From positions 950,501 through 1,014,500 of the forward strand of contig OZ037921.1 in the NCBI GenBank assembly GCA_964035575.1: DNA of 64,000 nt, written 5' to 3'. A model generated the notes under the pieces. That model was given only the letters and a program-made list of their open reading frames with translations, was not told where the DNA came from and made no database searches. The stretch is from Rhynchopus sp. YZ270_cl-10. Taxonomy: Eukaryota > Euglenozoa > Diplonemea > Diplonemida > Diplonemidae. Below are positions 31,711-42,222 of the stretch, in pieces (the first letter of the stretch is position 1; each line of letters starts with the position of its first letter). Position numbers and translations under genes: made by a program.

Positions 31711-32899
31711 GGGGCAGCGACTCCTAACGATTTTTTGTCACTTTTTCGATTTTTGGTATATTGGGCCATTTCCAGGCCACCACCGGGTGAAAAACACCCC
31801 AGAACTGGGTCAGAAACGCCCTGTGGCCCGAAAATTCATGCTAAGGGCGACTCAGAATATGATAAAATGCAAAAAAAATAGTGAAAAAGTGGCTTTTTGA
31901 CGGTTTTGGCCATGTTGGCTAAAATGGCCATTTTTGGTGAAAAAAATCAAAAAAATAGCAAAATTTTGATATCATGACAGCTGCTTGGGCACAAAACTAC
32001 CCCTGGGAGGTCCTGTGAGTCCATTCCGACCTGTTTTGGACACTTTAGGTGCTTTTTTTGGCCGTTTTTTGGTGTTTTTGTGGTAAAAATCATGCCCTAT
32101 CCATGCCCTATCCAAGACGTACGCCCTGCTTTTAGACCCACTCTGGGCCAAAAAATGGGCAAAAACCCCCGAAAAAGCACTCCGGGAACCCAGATAGTTC
32201 CAAATGTCCACCACATCCCCACAAAAACACCTCAAGAATATGCCAGGAAAACATTTTTAAAAACACACTTTTTTCAAAACGGTCATCTGGGCAGGTCCTA
32301 TAATGACCGTTTTGAAAAAAGTGTGTTTTTAAAAATGTTTTCCTGGCATGTTCTTAAGGTGTTTGGGTGGGTGTCTGGTGGATATTTGGAACTATCTGGG
32401 TTCCCGGAGTGCTTTTTCGGGGGTTTTTGCCCATTTTTTGGCCCAGAGTGGGTCTAAAAGCAGGGCGTACGTCTTGGATAGGGCATGGATAGGGCATGGA
32501 TAGGGCATGATTTTTACCACAAAAACACCAAAAAACGGCCAAAAAAAGCACCTAAAGTGTCCAAAACAGGTCGGAATGGACTCACAGGACCTCCCAGGGG
32601 TAGTTTTGTGCCCAAGCAGCTGTCATGATATCAAAATTTTGCTATTTTTTTGATTTTTTTCACCAAAAATGGCCATTTTAGCCAACATGGCCAAAACCGT
32701 CAAAAAGCCACTTTTTCACTATTTTTTTGCATTTTATCATATTCTGAGTCGCCCTTAGCATGAATTTTTGGGTCATAGGGTGTTTCTGACCCAGTTCTGG
32801 GGTGTTTTCCGACCGGTGGTGGCCTGGAAATGGCCCAATATACCAAAAATCGAAAAAGTGACAAAAATCCTTAAGGATTCTTAAGGGAGTCGCTGCCCC
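31711..32899. mobile_element. Nested 1.2 kb giant foldback element
   Basis: Ends GGGGCAGCGACTCC and GGAGTCGCTGCCCC, with TA on both sides (31709-31710 and 32900-32901). The element is almost entirely two inverted arms of about 590 bases around a short centre near 32290 (CTGGGCAGGTCCTATAATG). The arms are highly similar. One difference is that CCATGCCCTATC-type units occur twice in the left arm and three times in the right. ORFs are accidental. Confidence 0.85.
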
Positions 32900-33587
32900 T
32901 AACCCCCCCCCCGTGCATAAGTCTGCGTATAAGTCCGATTTTCGGGGGGGCTGAGGGCCTCCGGACTTATACACGGGGTTTCGGACTTATGCACGGGTAT
33001 CGGACTTATACACCGGTTTTGTGCACCCAGGTACCCAGACCCATGAGGTGTCACGTGACCTCAGTGTGAATGACCCACACATGAGGGAATGTAACACCGC
33101 AAAATTTAACGGCCGTTTTCAACGCCGCAGGCAGGCAAAACAGCGTTTGACTCGGAGGAATGCCTGTACAGGTATCAAACATGAGAACCAACTCCCAGCA
33201 ACAAGGGGCGCCTTTTGGCTGTTGAGACTGTTTGGGGTGCAAAGTTTTCCACAATGTTGCAGTAACAGTTCACTCTTTGAGAATTGTGAGGATGATGTAT
33301 TGACATGAGAAGCGCGAATATGATCCCTGGTGAACACACCGCCAATAAAAATAAAGTTGCGCTCGCTTCGCTCGCGGAAAAACACCCCAAAAAATTTCCC
33401 CCGCTCGCTTCGCGAGCGGGAAAACGCCCCCAAAAAAATTCCCCCACCACCAATACACAAAACCGGTGTATAAGTCGGCCTGTGCATAAGTCCGATCCTG
33501 AGCCCAAATCTGCCCGGACTTATACACGGGTCATCGGACTTATGCACGGGTCATGGGGGTCGGACTTATGCACGGGGGGGGGGTAGG

Positions 33588-34361
33588 TATTTTTTAAAAG
33601 AATCTTATCATTGTGTATGGCTCAACTGGTTTGCATCATGCTCCAGTTGCGTGGGTTACGAGATGCACATCTCTGTGAATCTGTGTTTTTTTGTTTTGCA
33701 CATAATACAGTCAGATGTGTCACACGGGGCTAATTTGTGTGTATGATGCTGTACTTGCTGCAATTGAGCGTTGTGTTGCCTGCCTTGTGAGATGTTTGTT
33801 CTCTCGAAGTGCACACAACCCTGTCAATGCAACTCGTACTCTGCTAACACAAATATTGCACTGTGTGGTCGACCATGTTTTTGCAAAGTGAACCTAAAGA
33901 ACTGTCCCATTAATATGTCCACGAGACACAACTCGATGGCGGCAGACTTCTTTTTATTCCTCTTTGCAACAATACACCCTATCAAAATGTTCTTCGTTTG
34001 CTCCCTTCTCCCTATCTCCCTATCTCCCGATCTCCCGATCACTTGATGAAATGTATGCACCTAAGCACAGAGTTCTTTCAAGTTTTTATTCCGTTAGCTT
34101 CCTCCCAAGATGTGAGGGTGCTTTGGGCCCCTGCACAGCTTCCCTCCCCCTTCCGCTCTCCCCTGTTTCCATCTTGCTGTGACATTCCAGTTATATGCAG
34201 GTCGCGGATACGTATCTCAGATACCCATCCTTTGCCTGGTCACAGAAGATATTTTTTTGATGTCTTGATCGAAAATGCATTGTGAAACAAGAGTTCCCCT
34301 TCAGCGTTTCTTCTCTTTTGGCAAAGATGTGTATGCATGCACTGCGAGATCCATCTTTGTA
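33588..34361. repeat. Spacer of second pacifastin unit, right part
   Basis: Equals 27679-28449, from TATTTTTTAAAAGAATC to the phrase GAGATCCATCTTTGT, beyond which the two copies diverge. This marks the right edge of the tandem duplication. No gene seen. Confidence 0.8.
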
Positions 34362-35188
34362 TTTTATTTGCCCCTCGTTATTATTGTGACTCAACAGGGT
34401 CAAGCTTCGGTCAATCTTGCAAATCATTGATTCTTTGTTTATAGATACGTGTCTTTTTGAGATGACTGTCAGCTTTTTCGATTTTTTATTTTATTTTTAT
34501 TTTTTTGTTGTTCTATTTTTATACCTGTCCAGAAGGGAGGTGTCAAACCCACTTCCTTTTTTTACTCCATATTTCTTCTTATTCCAGGATTTGTCCGAAT
34601 TTTACAGAATCATTATCTAAATAAAGTAACACGACACATCCCTATTTCCCCCACCTCCTTCAGACTGTATAGTTGGCGTCTCCCCTGGTACTCCCGCTCA
34701 TTGTGGACGAGGTACACTGTCACGACCAGGTTGTTACTGCGCAATTTGAAGCTCGCTCTCTTTCCTCTTTCTTCAGGCGCCTCTGTGAAGAACAATAGTA
34801 GAATGGGCAGAGAAGGAAAGTTGATCGTTTTTGATTGCACAAATCCTCCTGTTTTTTTTTGAGTGATAATTTACAATCGAACGGCTCCGTGATATAGTTA
34901 TTTGACACCGCAGTAACTGCCAAAATCCATTAAATTATTGCAGCTTCACACTCGAATTCGGCACCTAAACCCATTTTCTTCAGAGTCTACACATATCCCC
35001 ATATCCCCTTTATTTTTACACGCAAAGCTAACAAAGACGCGTATTATATTATTATGTTTCCCGAGCGAACGCCGCATGCAATGAAGTTGGAGCACTGAGG
35101 GATCCCCTCTCTTTGTTTTACTCCTTCTTGCCTCCACTTTTTTTTCTCTTTTCTTCAAAACCACAAAAAAAATATTCTGATAGGATAA
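34362..35188. other. Intergenic before the glycosyltransferase gene
   Basis: No gene seen. A diverged relative of family D lies at about 34670-34740. A pyrimidine tract at 35120-35155 precedes the start. Confidence 0.5.
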
Positions 35189-38100
35189 ATGTCTATTCTC
35201 CGTTTGCTTGTTGCTGTTGTGTTGCTGTTGGGTGTTGCGAATGTTGTGATTCATGTACAGCTTTCTTCTTCAGCAGAAGCGCCACATTCGTTAGCACACG
35301 TTCTCTCCCATGGCGAGCCACATGGTGCACAACAGAGTATTTCCTCTGACTCTGTAGGCAGCTCTCTACGCGCTGATGCCTTTCGTGTTGACAGCGTGCC
35401 ACATGGCAACGTTCTGCCTGACAACAGCACCGTTCTCCGAGGCCACGAAATCCCACCAATCAAACGCCCTGCCTTGCAGATTGCGAAGACGGTCACACCA
35501 TCACCTATAACCACTCCGTTGCCCACAGCATCTCCGATTCCACCGCCTGATGTGGGCAGTGTTTCTGGTGGGAAAAATCGGTGGCTCGAATTGGACAGAC
35601 AGTATGCTTCCTTGAAGGAGGCAAGCGGGGTTCCGACGGACAGTGTTGTGGTCTTAATTCCTGTTGCTGGGCAGAATGGTGGTGGAGGGAGTACTCCAGG
35701 GTGGATTGTAGTGTTGGAAGCGTTGCTTGCTGAGTTTGAATCAGAATTGGCATTGTGGGCCACATTGAGATGTTCCGTTCGCATAATCTGTGTGGTACCT
35801 GAAGGGGCGACCGAAATTTCTCATAATTTTACTGAATCGGAGAAATCTGATGTTCTGTTTGTTCCTCAGTTTGTTAGCACCTCAAGGCTTCCCGCGACAG
35901 AAGAAATCCGTTTTCATGAAGAATCGGGTAAAGATAAGGGCCGTGATGTTCAGATTACTGTAGAGAATTTGGAAGGGTTTGCATCTCCCGCAGCGGCTTT
36001 GTTGTATGGATTTGCGGAGTCCGAGAGGGAAAAGGTACGGATGAACGACCTAGCAGAACACACCCATTTCCTTCTTCTCCCCCCTCACTCCCGTCTTCGT
36101 CAGAAACGAGGCGGTTCGCTGCCCGCAAATTTCTTTTCGCAGCTTCTGCTCAAGGTGGGGGTAGGCTATGGGGTGAAGGGGCTGAACAGTTTCGTGGAGG
36201 TCGAGATGGATCGGGGGTTACCAGGATTAGATGTGACACAACGTTCTCTTGATGGTGTGCAAAGCCCATCTTCAAGAGACATTGTTGCTGTAGGGGGTCT
36301 CTTGGTAGGGGAAGGTCGCAGTTCTGTTGTTCTGTCTGAAGCCTATGCGGGGTACCCTGCAACAGATGTGAGGGTGCAGAAGGATAGCGCGGTCTCGGTG
36401 TTATCGCCTCACGCTGTTATGATCGTTTCTGCCGCGTTATTGCGAAAAGAAAGTACAATAGTCACCTTAGTAGAAGCAATGCATGCTGCGGATAAACCAA
36501 TTCGCTCTGCACCACATGATCCACAAAATCCATTTTCGATGGCTCCCTATGCAGGCTACGAACCGATTTTGACGTTGCTCTTACAGCTATGCGATGAGAA
36601 ATTAGATAGAAGCAAACCCTTATGGATGCAGGTCCGGTGTCATGAGGTGGTGGGATCGGAAGGGTTTTCGCATGATTTCTTTGAGATTGAAGGAGCACAT
36701 CAAGAAGAACGACGTACCGGCGCAGGGTTTGGGGCAGTGAGAAGACGGAGGGGAGGAGGAGCGGCAGCTGTCCCGATAGGAGAGTGGAGAGGCATCGCGG
36801 CAAGCTCACCTGGGGTAGCTCTCAAAGACTTCTCCAAATCCTTCGCAGACCATTGGGAGGATCGGGTATACGACACTCATATGTCCTTCCCAGTAAAGGT
36901 AATATGGGACACCTTCTGTATTAAATGCTTTGGGTTCACTAATGAAGTCATGCATTACATCGCTCCACTAGAACAAACCATCCGGACGGTCCGATCTGAA
37001 CAGGGGGAACATTGTTTTTGTCCTGGATCGCCTACCTCATTTACCCAATCGCTTCTTCGAGCGAATGCGGGGAAACAGTGGCAGCAAGCATTCCGAAAAA
37101 ACCACAGTAGCTGGATAGAATCGGACAACGTCTTGGTATGGGTAAGCCATAAGGACCCTGGGTCGTACACATCTTCGCATCCATCTGTTTCAAAACGACC
37201 TGACTATATCGTAGGTCGCAGTATGTTCGAAGCAACCAGGCTCGACCAACACTGGATCGACCCTGCTAACGACAACAACCTCGTGGATGAGATCTGGGTT
37301 CCCTCTTATTTCGTTTATGACGTCTTCAAGAACAACAACGTTGCGGAGTCTAAGCTGTATGTCATGCCCGAACCCATTGATGTGCATTTCTTTAGCCCCG
37401 ATGCGGTAGAACCGTATAGCTTACCAGAACGACATTTTGCGCAAACTGCATCAACCCACCCTGGAGCTCGTGTCCCGCATCGTGATCTTGCAAGGCATTA
37501 TAAGTTTCTTTCTGTCTTCAAGTTAGAGGATCGTAAAGGCTGGGATATCCTTCTCGCTGCGTATCTCAAGGAGTTTAAAGCTGATGCGCCAGTCTCATTG
37601 TATCTGGTGTGCTACCTTTGGGGTGAGAGCGACTCACGCAATGCAAAGAAGGTGCTTGAGAAGGTGCTGGAGGCGGCGCACAAGATGGGTTATACAGATA
37701 GTGCTGCCCTGCCGCACATTGAGGTGGTGACGAGTGAGTTGACGGAGACAGAGGTATGTGATTCGAATGTGATGAAAGCAGTTGGGTGGTTTCCTTAGAG
37801 GCGGAATATTGGTTGGGATGTGTTGTGTTGCATTTTCCAAACATTTTGTTCGCCATTTTACCTGTTGATTTTGGAGAGAAAAAATGCAGTTTGATTTAGA
37901 GATTCTCTTTGGGTTCTTTGATGAAAACTATCCTGACACTTGCCACCTCACATCCTCACATCCTAACCTCTTTCCTCTACAGATGGTGCGATTCTACGCA
38001 TCTGCTGATGCCTTCGTAATGCCAACACGCGGTGAGGGATGGGGCCTCCCGATTATCCAGGTATGCTGTAGGTTTAAGCACACTTTTGTTGCATATGTAG

Positions 38101-39045
38101 GGGGTACACCCGGCGCACCGTACAACTCCCTCGGGGGAAAATATGCCAAATGTCCAGATAAAAACACGCTCTTACGCAAACTCCCGACGACTTTGAAAAC
38201 CGACGCTTTTTTCTCATTTCATTTCCATTGTCGGTTTTCTCCCCCGTCTCTCTGTTGTCCACTTCAAGAACCCTTTTTTCCCTCTTTTGGAAAAGAAGTC
38301 TGGTGTGGCTGAAAGGGGGTGCTATTGTTGTGCGATTTTCTGCTATTTTGGGGTCAGCCACACCAAACTTCGTTATCTCTTTCTCTACCATTTTTCACCC
38401 TTTCTGAGAGTGCTCTGCATCCATACACACCACACACCACAGGCGATGTCCATGGCACTTCCTACCATTGCAACCAACTGGAGCGGCAACGTCGACTTCA
38501 TGCGCCCTGACAACTCCCTCCCACTGAAGGTAAACGGTCTTGTCGAGGTTCCAGGGAGTATGCAAGACACCCCCTTTTTTGTACCTCCTGCCCCGCCCCT
38601 TTCTAAAATACAAAGTGCCTCGCTATCGCTGCATGATCAAGACACCCCCCAGCCAGGTGGGGTTTTTGCACTGTGCTTCCTTAAGGTGGCTAAGTACGAG
38701 AGGCTTTATCAAATTTTCTTCCTTTGAGGTCTTCGGGACCATGTACAGTATTGTCTTCAGGGAGGTGAGGCAACAAATAGGGGGGTTTTTTTTTGTACCA
38801 CACTAACCCTCTTTGCAGGCACTGAAGAGAACGGCATCAAGAAGCTCTGGGCAGACCCTTCCCGGGAGCACCTGCAGGAGCTCCTCCGGCATCTCGTCTC
38901 GGACCCTGCGGGTGGAAGGGAGAGGGGGCGTCGTGCACGCGAGTTCATTGTCGAAAACTTCTCCGACGAGGTTGTTGCAGGTAGGGTCACGCAACGTCTG
39001 CTCGAAATCCAGCAGATTGTTCTCAAAAAACGCAAGGACAGTTAA
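35189..39045 (+). CDS. Membrane-anchored glycosyltransferase, group 1 / GT4 type
   Basis: Four exons: 35189-37753, 37983-38060, 38443-38557 and 38819-39045. Introns 1 and 2 are phase 0, intron 3 is phase 1; donors are GTATGT, GTATGC and GTATGC. The product is about 994 residues. Residues 5-24 are a signal anchor, which suggests a type II Golgi enzyme. Residues 25-560 are poorly conserved. From about 565 on the protein is a GT-B enzyme: VWVSHKDPGSYTSS, VDEIWVPSYFVYDVF, LYVMPEPIDVHFF, FLSVFKLEDRKGWDILL, then across introns ADAFVMPTRGEGWGLPII, SMALPTIATNWSGNVDFM and LWADPSREHLQELLRHLV. Members transfer sugars from nucleotide donors with retention. The EX7E motif reads E873-x7-Q881, so the second acidic residue is replaced. 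Intron 3 carries a family E repeat. Sugar and acceptor cannot be told from sequence. Confidence 0.88.
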
Positions 39046-39643
39046 CAGGGAAAAATGCACTTTTTTTACGCTCTCTTTTCAGCCTCATGCCCTTCGTTGA
39101 ACAGCCCAAAGACCATCTTTTTTGTGCAAGCTCCACTTTCTTTTACTAACTCATGCAAAAGCGAAGGGAACCATGCATGAGAGGTTTTCTGTCAACCTAT
39201 GCGTTTTTTATAGACACACCAGGCACAACGTCTCTTTTGGGTGGGGTATGGGGTGTGTGTCCCAACGTAAACTCCGACACTTCGACGCCATCTCTTCCTT
39301 TTTTGGTGTATTAACAAAAAAGAACCAACCTCCCCCGTAGTCCCCCACCCCCTGCTCTATCCATTCCCTTCCTTACACGATTCTTTCGAAAAAGTTTTGA
39401 AGATCGAAAAATTCAAAACCACCTTCCCCTCCCATCATCATCTTTCCCCTCTCTCCGTGCCTGAAATAATAGAATTTCACTTCTATTTGATCAAAAAAAA
39501 CACTACATTACAGTGGAGATTGCACTGTGGCAACACAACCGAGGGCAACTACACTACTCCAACAATTTATCAAAAAATAAAATAACCCTCTCTCTCCCCA
39601 AATTTTCACCATCATTTCAGAGTTACACATATTACTGAATGTT
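39046..39643. other. Intergenic with family B repeat
   Basis: No gene seen. Family B lies at 39511-39577, about 65 bases before the carboxypeptidase start, with its A-run. Confidence 0.6.
39511..39577 (+). repeat. Dispersed repeat family B, intact copy
   Basis: Reads CAGTGGAGATTGCACTGTGG through CTACACTACTCCAACAATTT and an A-run. It is an uninterrupted reference for the copy split by the TA element at 13109-15700. Confidence 0.75.
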
Positions 39644-42172
39644 ATGAGCAAGGAGAAGAAAAAGGTGAAGGTTGGGAAGAAAGCACTTGCGGCTACGTAT
39701 GCAGCTGCTCCACGACCACCTAGCGATGAGGAGGCAGCATCGTGCACGGCAGCGCTATGCATAGCATCCTTTGCCTCGAACGACACGACCAACCCACTGC
39801 TCCGTCTCTACTACTGCAGCGGGGTCGACTACGCTGATGAGATAAACACAAGCTTCTCGTTTCCTGGCGTTCTGCGGGGCCTTCTCCGCATGCCACACCC
39901 CTTTGTGTCGTTTCTCAACAAAGACGACACCTTTCTGGCTGTTGAATCCATCGCAGAGCCGTTGCTGCGATTAGACCCTGCACACCATTGTTCGCTGCCG
40001 ACGTCTGATGGAGGTGAGCAGGGTGAAATGTATACACCGTTGGTGGCAGCATTGCCGGTTAGTTCTGTGAGGACGCGGTTGTCACCCATGGAGCTGTCGA
40101 GGATGACGTTTGCAGATGTGGAGCATTTTTATGAAGGGGGGCGGCCATTTGCGGCGGCGTTTTGTCTTGCAATGTGCTTTCGTCGGAACGCCTCGCGGGT
40201 TGTACGGAAGGAAGGTGGGGTGGTCGGGGTGCCGGATGTTGTGGTGGCAGCGACGCTGTCTGTCTTGGTAGCCACAGCGCATCCGCTGCTGCTTCTCCCG
40301 TCGGTGTTGTTTCCGCACAGTAAAGTGAAAGGGTGGAATTACCCAAGACTTCTTCTCGCAGACGTAAGAAATACGTTGCGGTTATTTCCTGGACAGCAGA
40401 CGATTCAGGCGGGGCCGTATTCGGTGTCTTCTAGGTTTGATGGGGGAAACGTAATGTCTGTGGTGTACGAAATGGGTGAAGGGGTGATGGATGTGCCGAA
40501 ACTGAACATCGCGTCGATGCCGGATGCTGGGGGGAATCGGATGTGGTTTGCGTTTGACGTTGTGCGGACGGATGAAACCGCGCCGGATAAGGTGCAAATC
40601 GTAGTCTCTGAGTACGCAAAAAATATGGCCCTATTTGTTCCTAAGGACGGCATCGTACATCGCCCGGTTATTGCACGCAACCACGGAACCTTCAGGAGAA
40701 TTGAACTCCCCCCAACCTGCGAAGACATTCCCGGTGTCGAAGACAAACTTAGTATAAGCTTTACTGTATCATTCTCTGGGCAGAGTGTCGCTGAGGCACC
40801 TCCAACCATTGCCGCCAGGGTGAACTCCATGCTGCAATCCCCTGGTCGTGGTAAGGCAGTGCAACGAGGTGGATCCATCCCTGCGAGAAGGGTCAACTCT
40901 ACTCCTGACGCATTAGGCCCGCCTCTGGACGCTTCGGTGGCCCCGTTGGATACGGTGCTTTCCCTTGCGTTTACATATCCTTACTCTCATACAAGACTGA
41001 TGCGAAGTATCTCCAGTTGGAATGAATCAAAAGAAATCGATCTTTCCGCATCAACGTCAACAACAGCAGATGGGGAGCCTGCACCACCACCACCTCCACC
41101 CCCTCCAATTCTGCCAAATGCTGGACGCAAAGCAATGCGTACCTCACTATTAACCTTGAGCAGTGATTGTCTCCAGGTTCCGGTGTGTACATTTGCGGAG
41201 CCCTCTGTGGGAGGTGAAGGGGAGAAGGAGCGTAGTGTCCGTCCTGTAGTTTATATTACTGCTAGGGTTCATGCGGGTGAAGTGCCGGCAAGCCATATGG
41301 TCCACGGTATCTTTGCGTTTCTGCTGTCGGGAGATCCTAGAGTGGTGAGGCTGTTGAAGCATTATGACATAAAGATTGTTCCAATGCTGAACCCCGATGG
41401 CGTAGCGAGGGGTTTTTCTAGAGCGGATGCAAGAGGAGTGAATTTGAACCGTGTATATGACGACGCAGATTTACGCCATCACGCCCCAGTGTGGGCGGTG
41501 TGTGAGGAGATAGAGAGCTTGCAGAAGAGCGGCAGAGAGGTGTTTGCATTTCTTGATTTTCATGCGCATGCGAGAAAAAGGGGGATTTTTGCTTATGCGA
41601 ATGAGCTAGATGGTGCGGAGGGGGATTTACAAAATCTTTTCGGGTTTTTGATGAATCTTCGTTGCAGTGTCTTTGATTATCATGGCAGTAACTTCTCCGA
41701 CGCTGCCTTTTTGAAACGCAATAAAGGCGGTTCCGGTCGGGTTGCGCTCCGAAAACGTTTTACCCTTCCAATCGTTTTCACTATTGAGGCAAATTATTGT
41801 ACCGGGGATACCATAGCATTTTCTTCGGGAAAACCTGCTCGAACCGCGGGAACGATATTTACCCCTTCTGTCTATCAAACAGTGGGTGTCGGTGTGATTT
41901 GTGCTTTGCTTGACCTTAAGAGAGAGATTGACCCGGAGAGGGATACGCTCCCTGGGTTTGCAAACACTGCGCGTGTCCGTCGTTATTTAGCTGCTTCTCC
42001 AATTCCAGGTGCAAAGAAACGCCCGACAAAAACATCGCAAACACCTTCCCCAACGCACTCGAAGAAAGATGACAAAGGGGGAGAGGGTGAAGCGGTGATC
42101 GCGGATGAAGAAGAAGGGGAGGAAAGCCAGGCACCACCCTCACCAAAGTTTGAGGAGTCAGAGGCAGCGTGA
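39644..42172 (+). CDS. CCP5-like M14 cytosolic carboxypeptidase (tubulin deglutamylase type)
   Basis: 842 residues, intronless. An N-terminal beta-rich region typical of cytosolic carboxypeptidases spans about 65-480. It is interrupted by loops, including a proline run (PPPPPPPPILP) at about 485-495. The zinc peptidase domain is about 500-790. It has the zinc ligands His543 and Glu546 (RVHAGEVPAS), MLNPDGVARG, GVNLNRVYDD, zinc ligand His640 (DFHAHARKRG) and catalytic Glu715 (TIEANYC). RVH.GE, NPDGV.RG and the DxHxHxxKRG arrangement fit CCP5/AGBL5, which removes branch-point glutamates from tubulin tails, better than CCP1 or CCP6. All catalytic residues are present. The C-terminal 60 residues are charged and low-complexity. 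A flagellate with a paraflagellar rod would use this enzyme on axonemal microtubules (inference). Confidence 0.9.
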   Translation: MSKEKKKVKVGKKALAATYAAAPRPPSDEEAASCTAALCIASFASNDTTNPLLRLYYCSGVDYADEINTSFSFPGVLRGLLRMPHPFVSFLNKDDTFLAVESIAEPLLRLDPAHHCSLPTSDGGEQGEMYTPLVAALPVSSVRTRLSPMELSRMTFADVEHFYEGGRPFAAAFCLAMCFRRNASRVVRKEGGVVGVPDVVVAATLSVLVATAHPLLLLPSVLFPHSKVKGWNYPRLLLADVRNTLRLFPGQQTIQAGPYSVSSRFDGGNVMSVVYEMGEGVMDVPKLNIASMPDAGGNRMWFAFDVVRTDETAPDKVQIVVSEYAKNMALFVPKDGIVHRPVIARNHGTFRRIELPPTCEDIPGVEDKLSISFTVSFSGQSVAEAPPTIAARVNSMLQSPGRGKAVQRGGSIPARRVNSTPDALGPPLDASVAPLDTVLSLAFTYPYSHTRLMRSISSWNESKEIDLSASTSTTADGEPAPPPPPPPPILPNAGRKAMRTSLLTLSSDCLQVPVCTFAEPSVGGEGEKERSVRPVVYITARVHAGEVPASHMVHGIFAFLLSGDPRVVRLLKHYDIKIVPMLNPDGVARGFSRADARGVNLNRVYDDADLRHHAPVWAVCEEIESLQKSGREVFAFLDFHAHARKRGIFAYANELDGAEGDLQNLFGFLMNLRCSVFDYHGSNFSDAAFLKRNKGGSGRVALRKRFTLPIVFTIEANYCTGDTIAFSSGKPARTAGTIFTPSVYQTVGVGVICALLDLKREIDPERDTLPGFANTARVRRYLAASPIPGAKKRPTKTSQTPSPTHSKKDDKGGEGEAVIADEEEGEESQAPPSPKFEESEAA

Positions 42173-42222
42173 ATGGGGGGGAGGGAGGGAGGGGAGGATG
42201 CGGGCCGGTGGCATTCATATAT

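Larger units (their letters stand above)
31142..33587. mobile_element. TA-flanked transposon carrying two nested TA elements
   Basis: Ends are CCTACCCCCCCCCC (31142) and GGGGGGGGGGTAGG (to 33587), flanked by TA that is present once at the empty site 27679-27680. The element proper is 31142-31158 plus about 32902-33587, roughly 0.7 kb. The rest is two insertions at a TA in its left end. Both ends hold repeated CGGACTTATRCACGG motifs (32915-33015 and 33468-33575) in inverted orientation. The middle (33050-33260) encodes a remnant with NQLPATRGAFW, shared with the element at 13109-15700. Also inside are CTCGCTTCGCTCGCGG palindromes. No intact transposase is seen. Confidence 0.8.

Noticed and set aside
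31055-31881. ORFs of 167-218 codons in the element at 31142-31708
   Set aside because: They translate the CATTCTCGCA arrays (SRTILAHSRT-type repeats) and lie within non-coding element ends.
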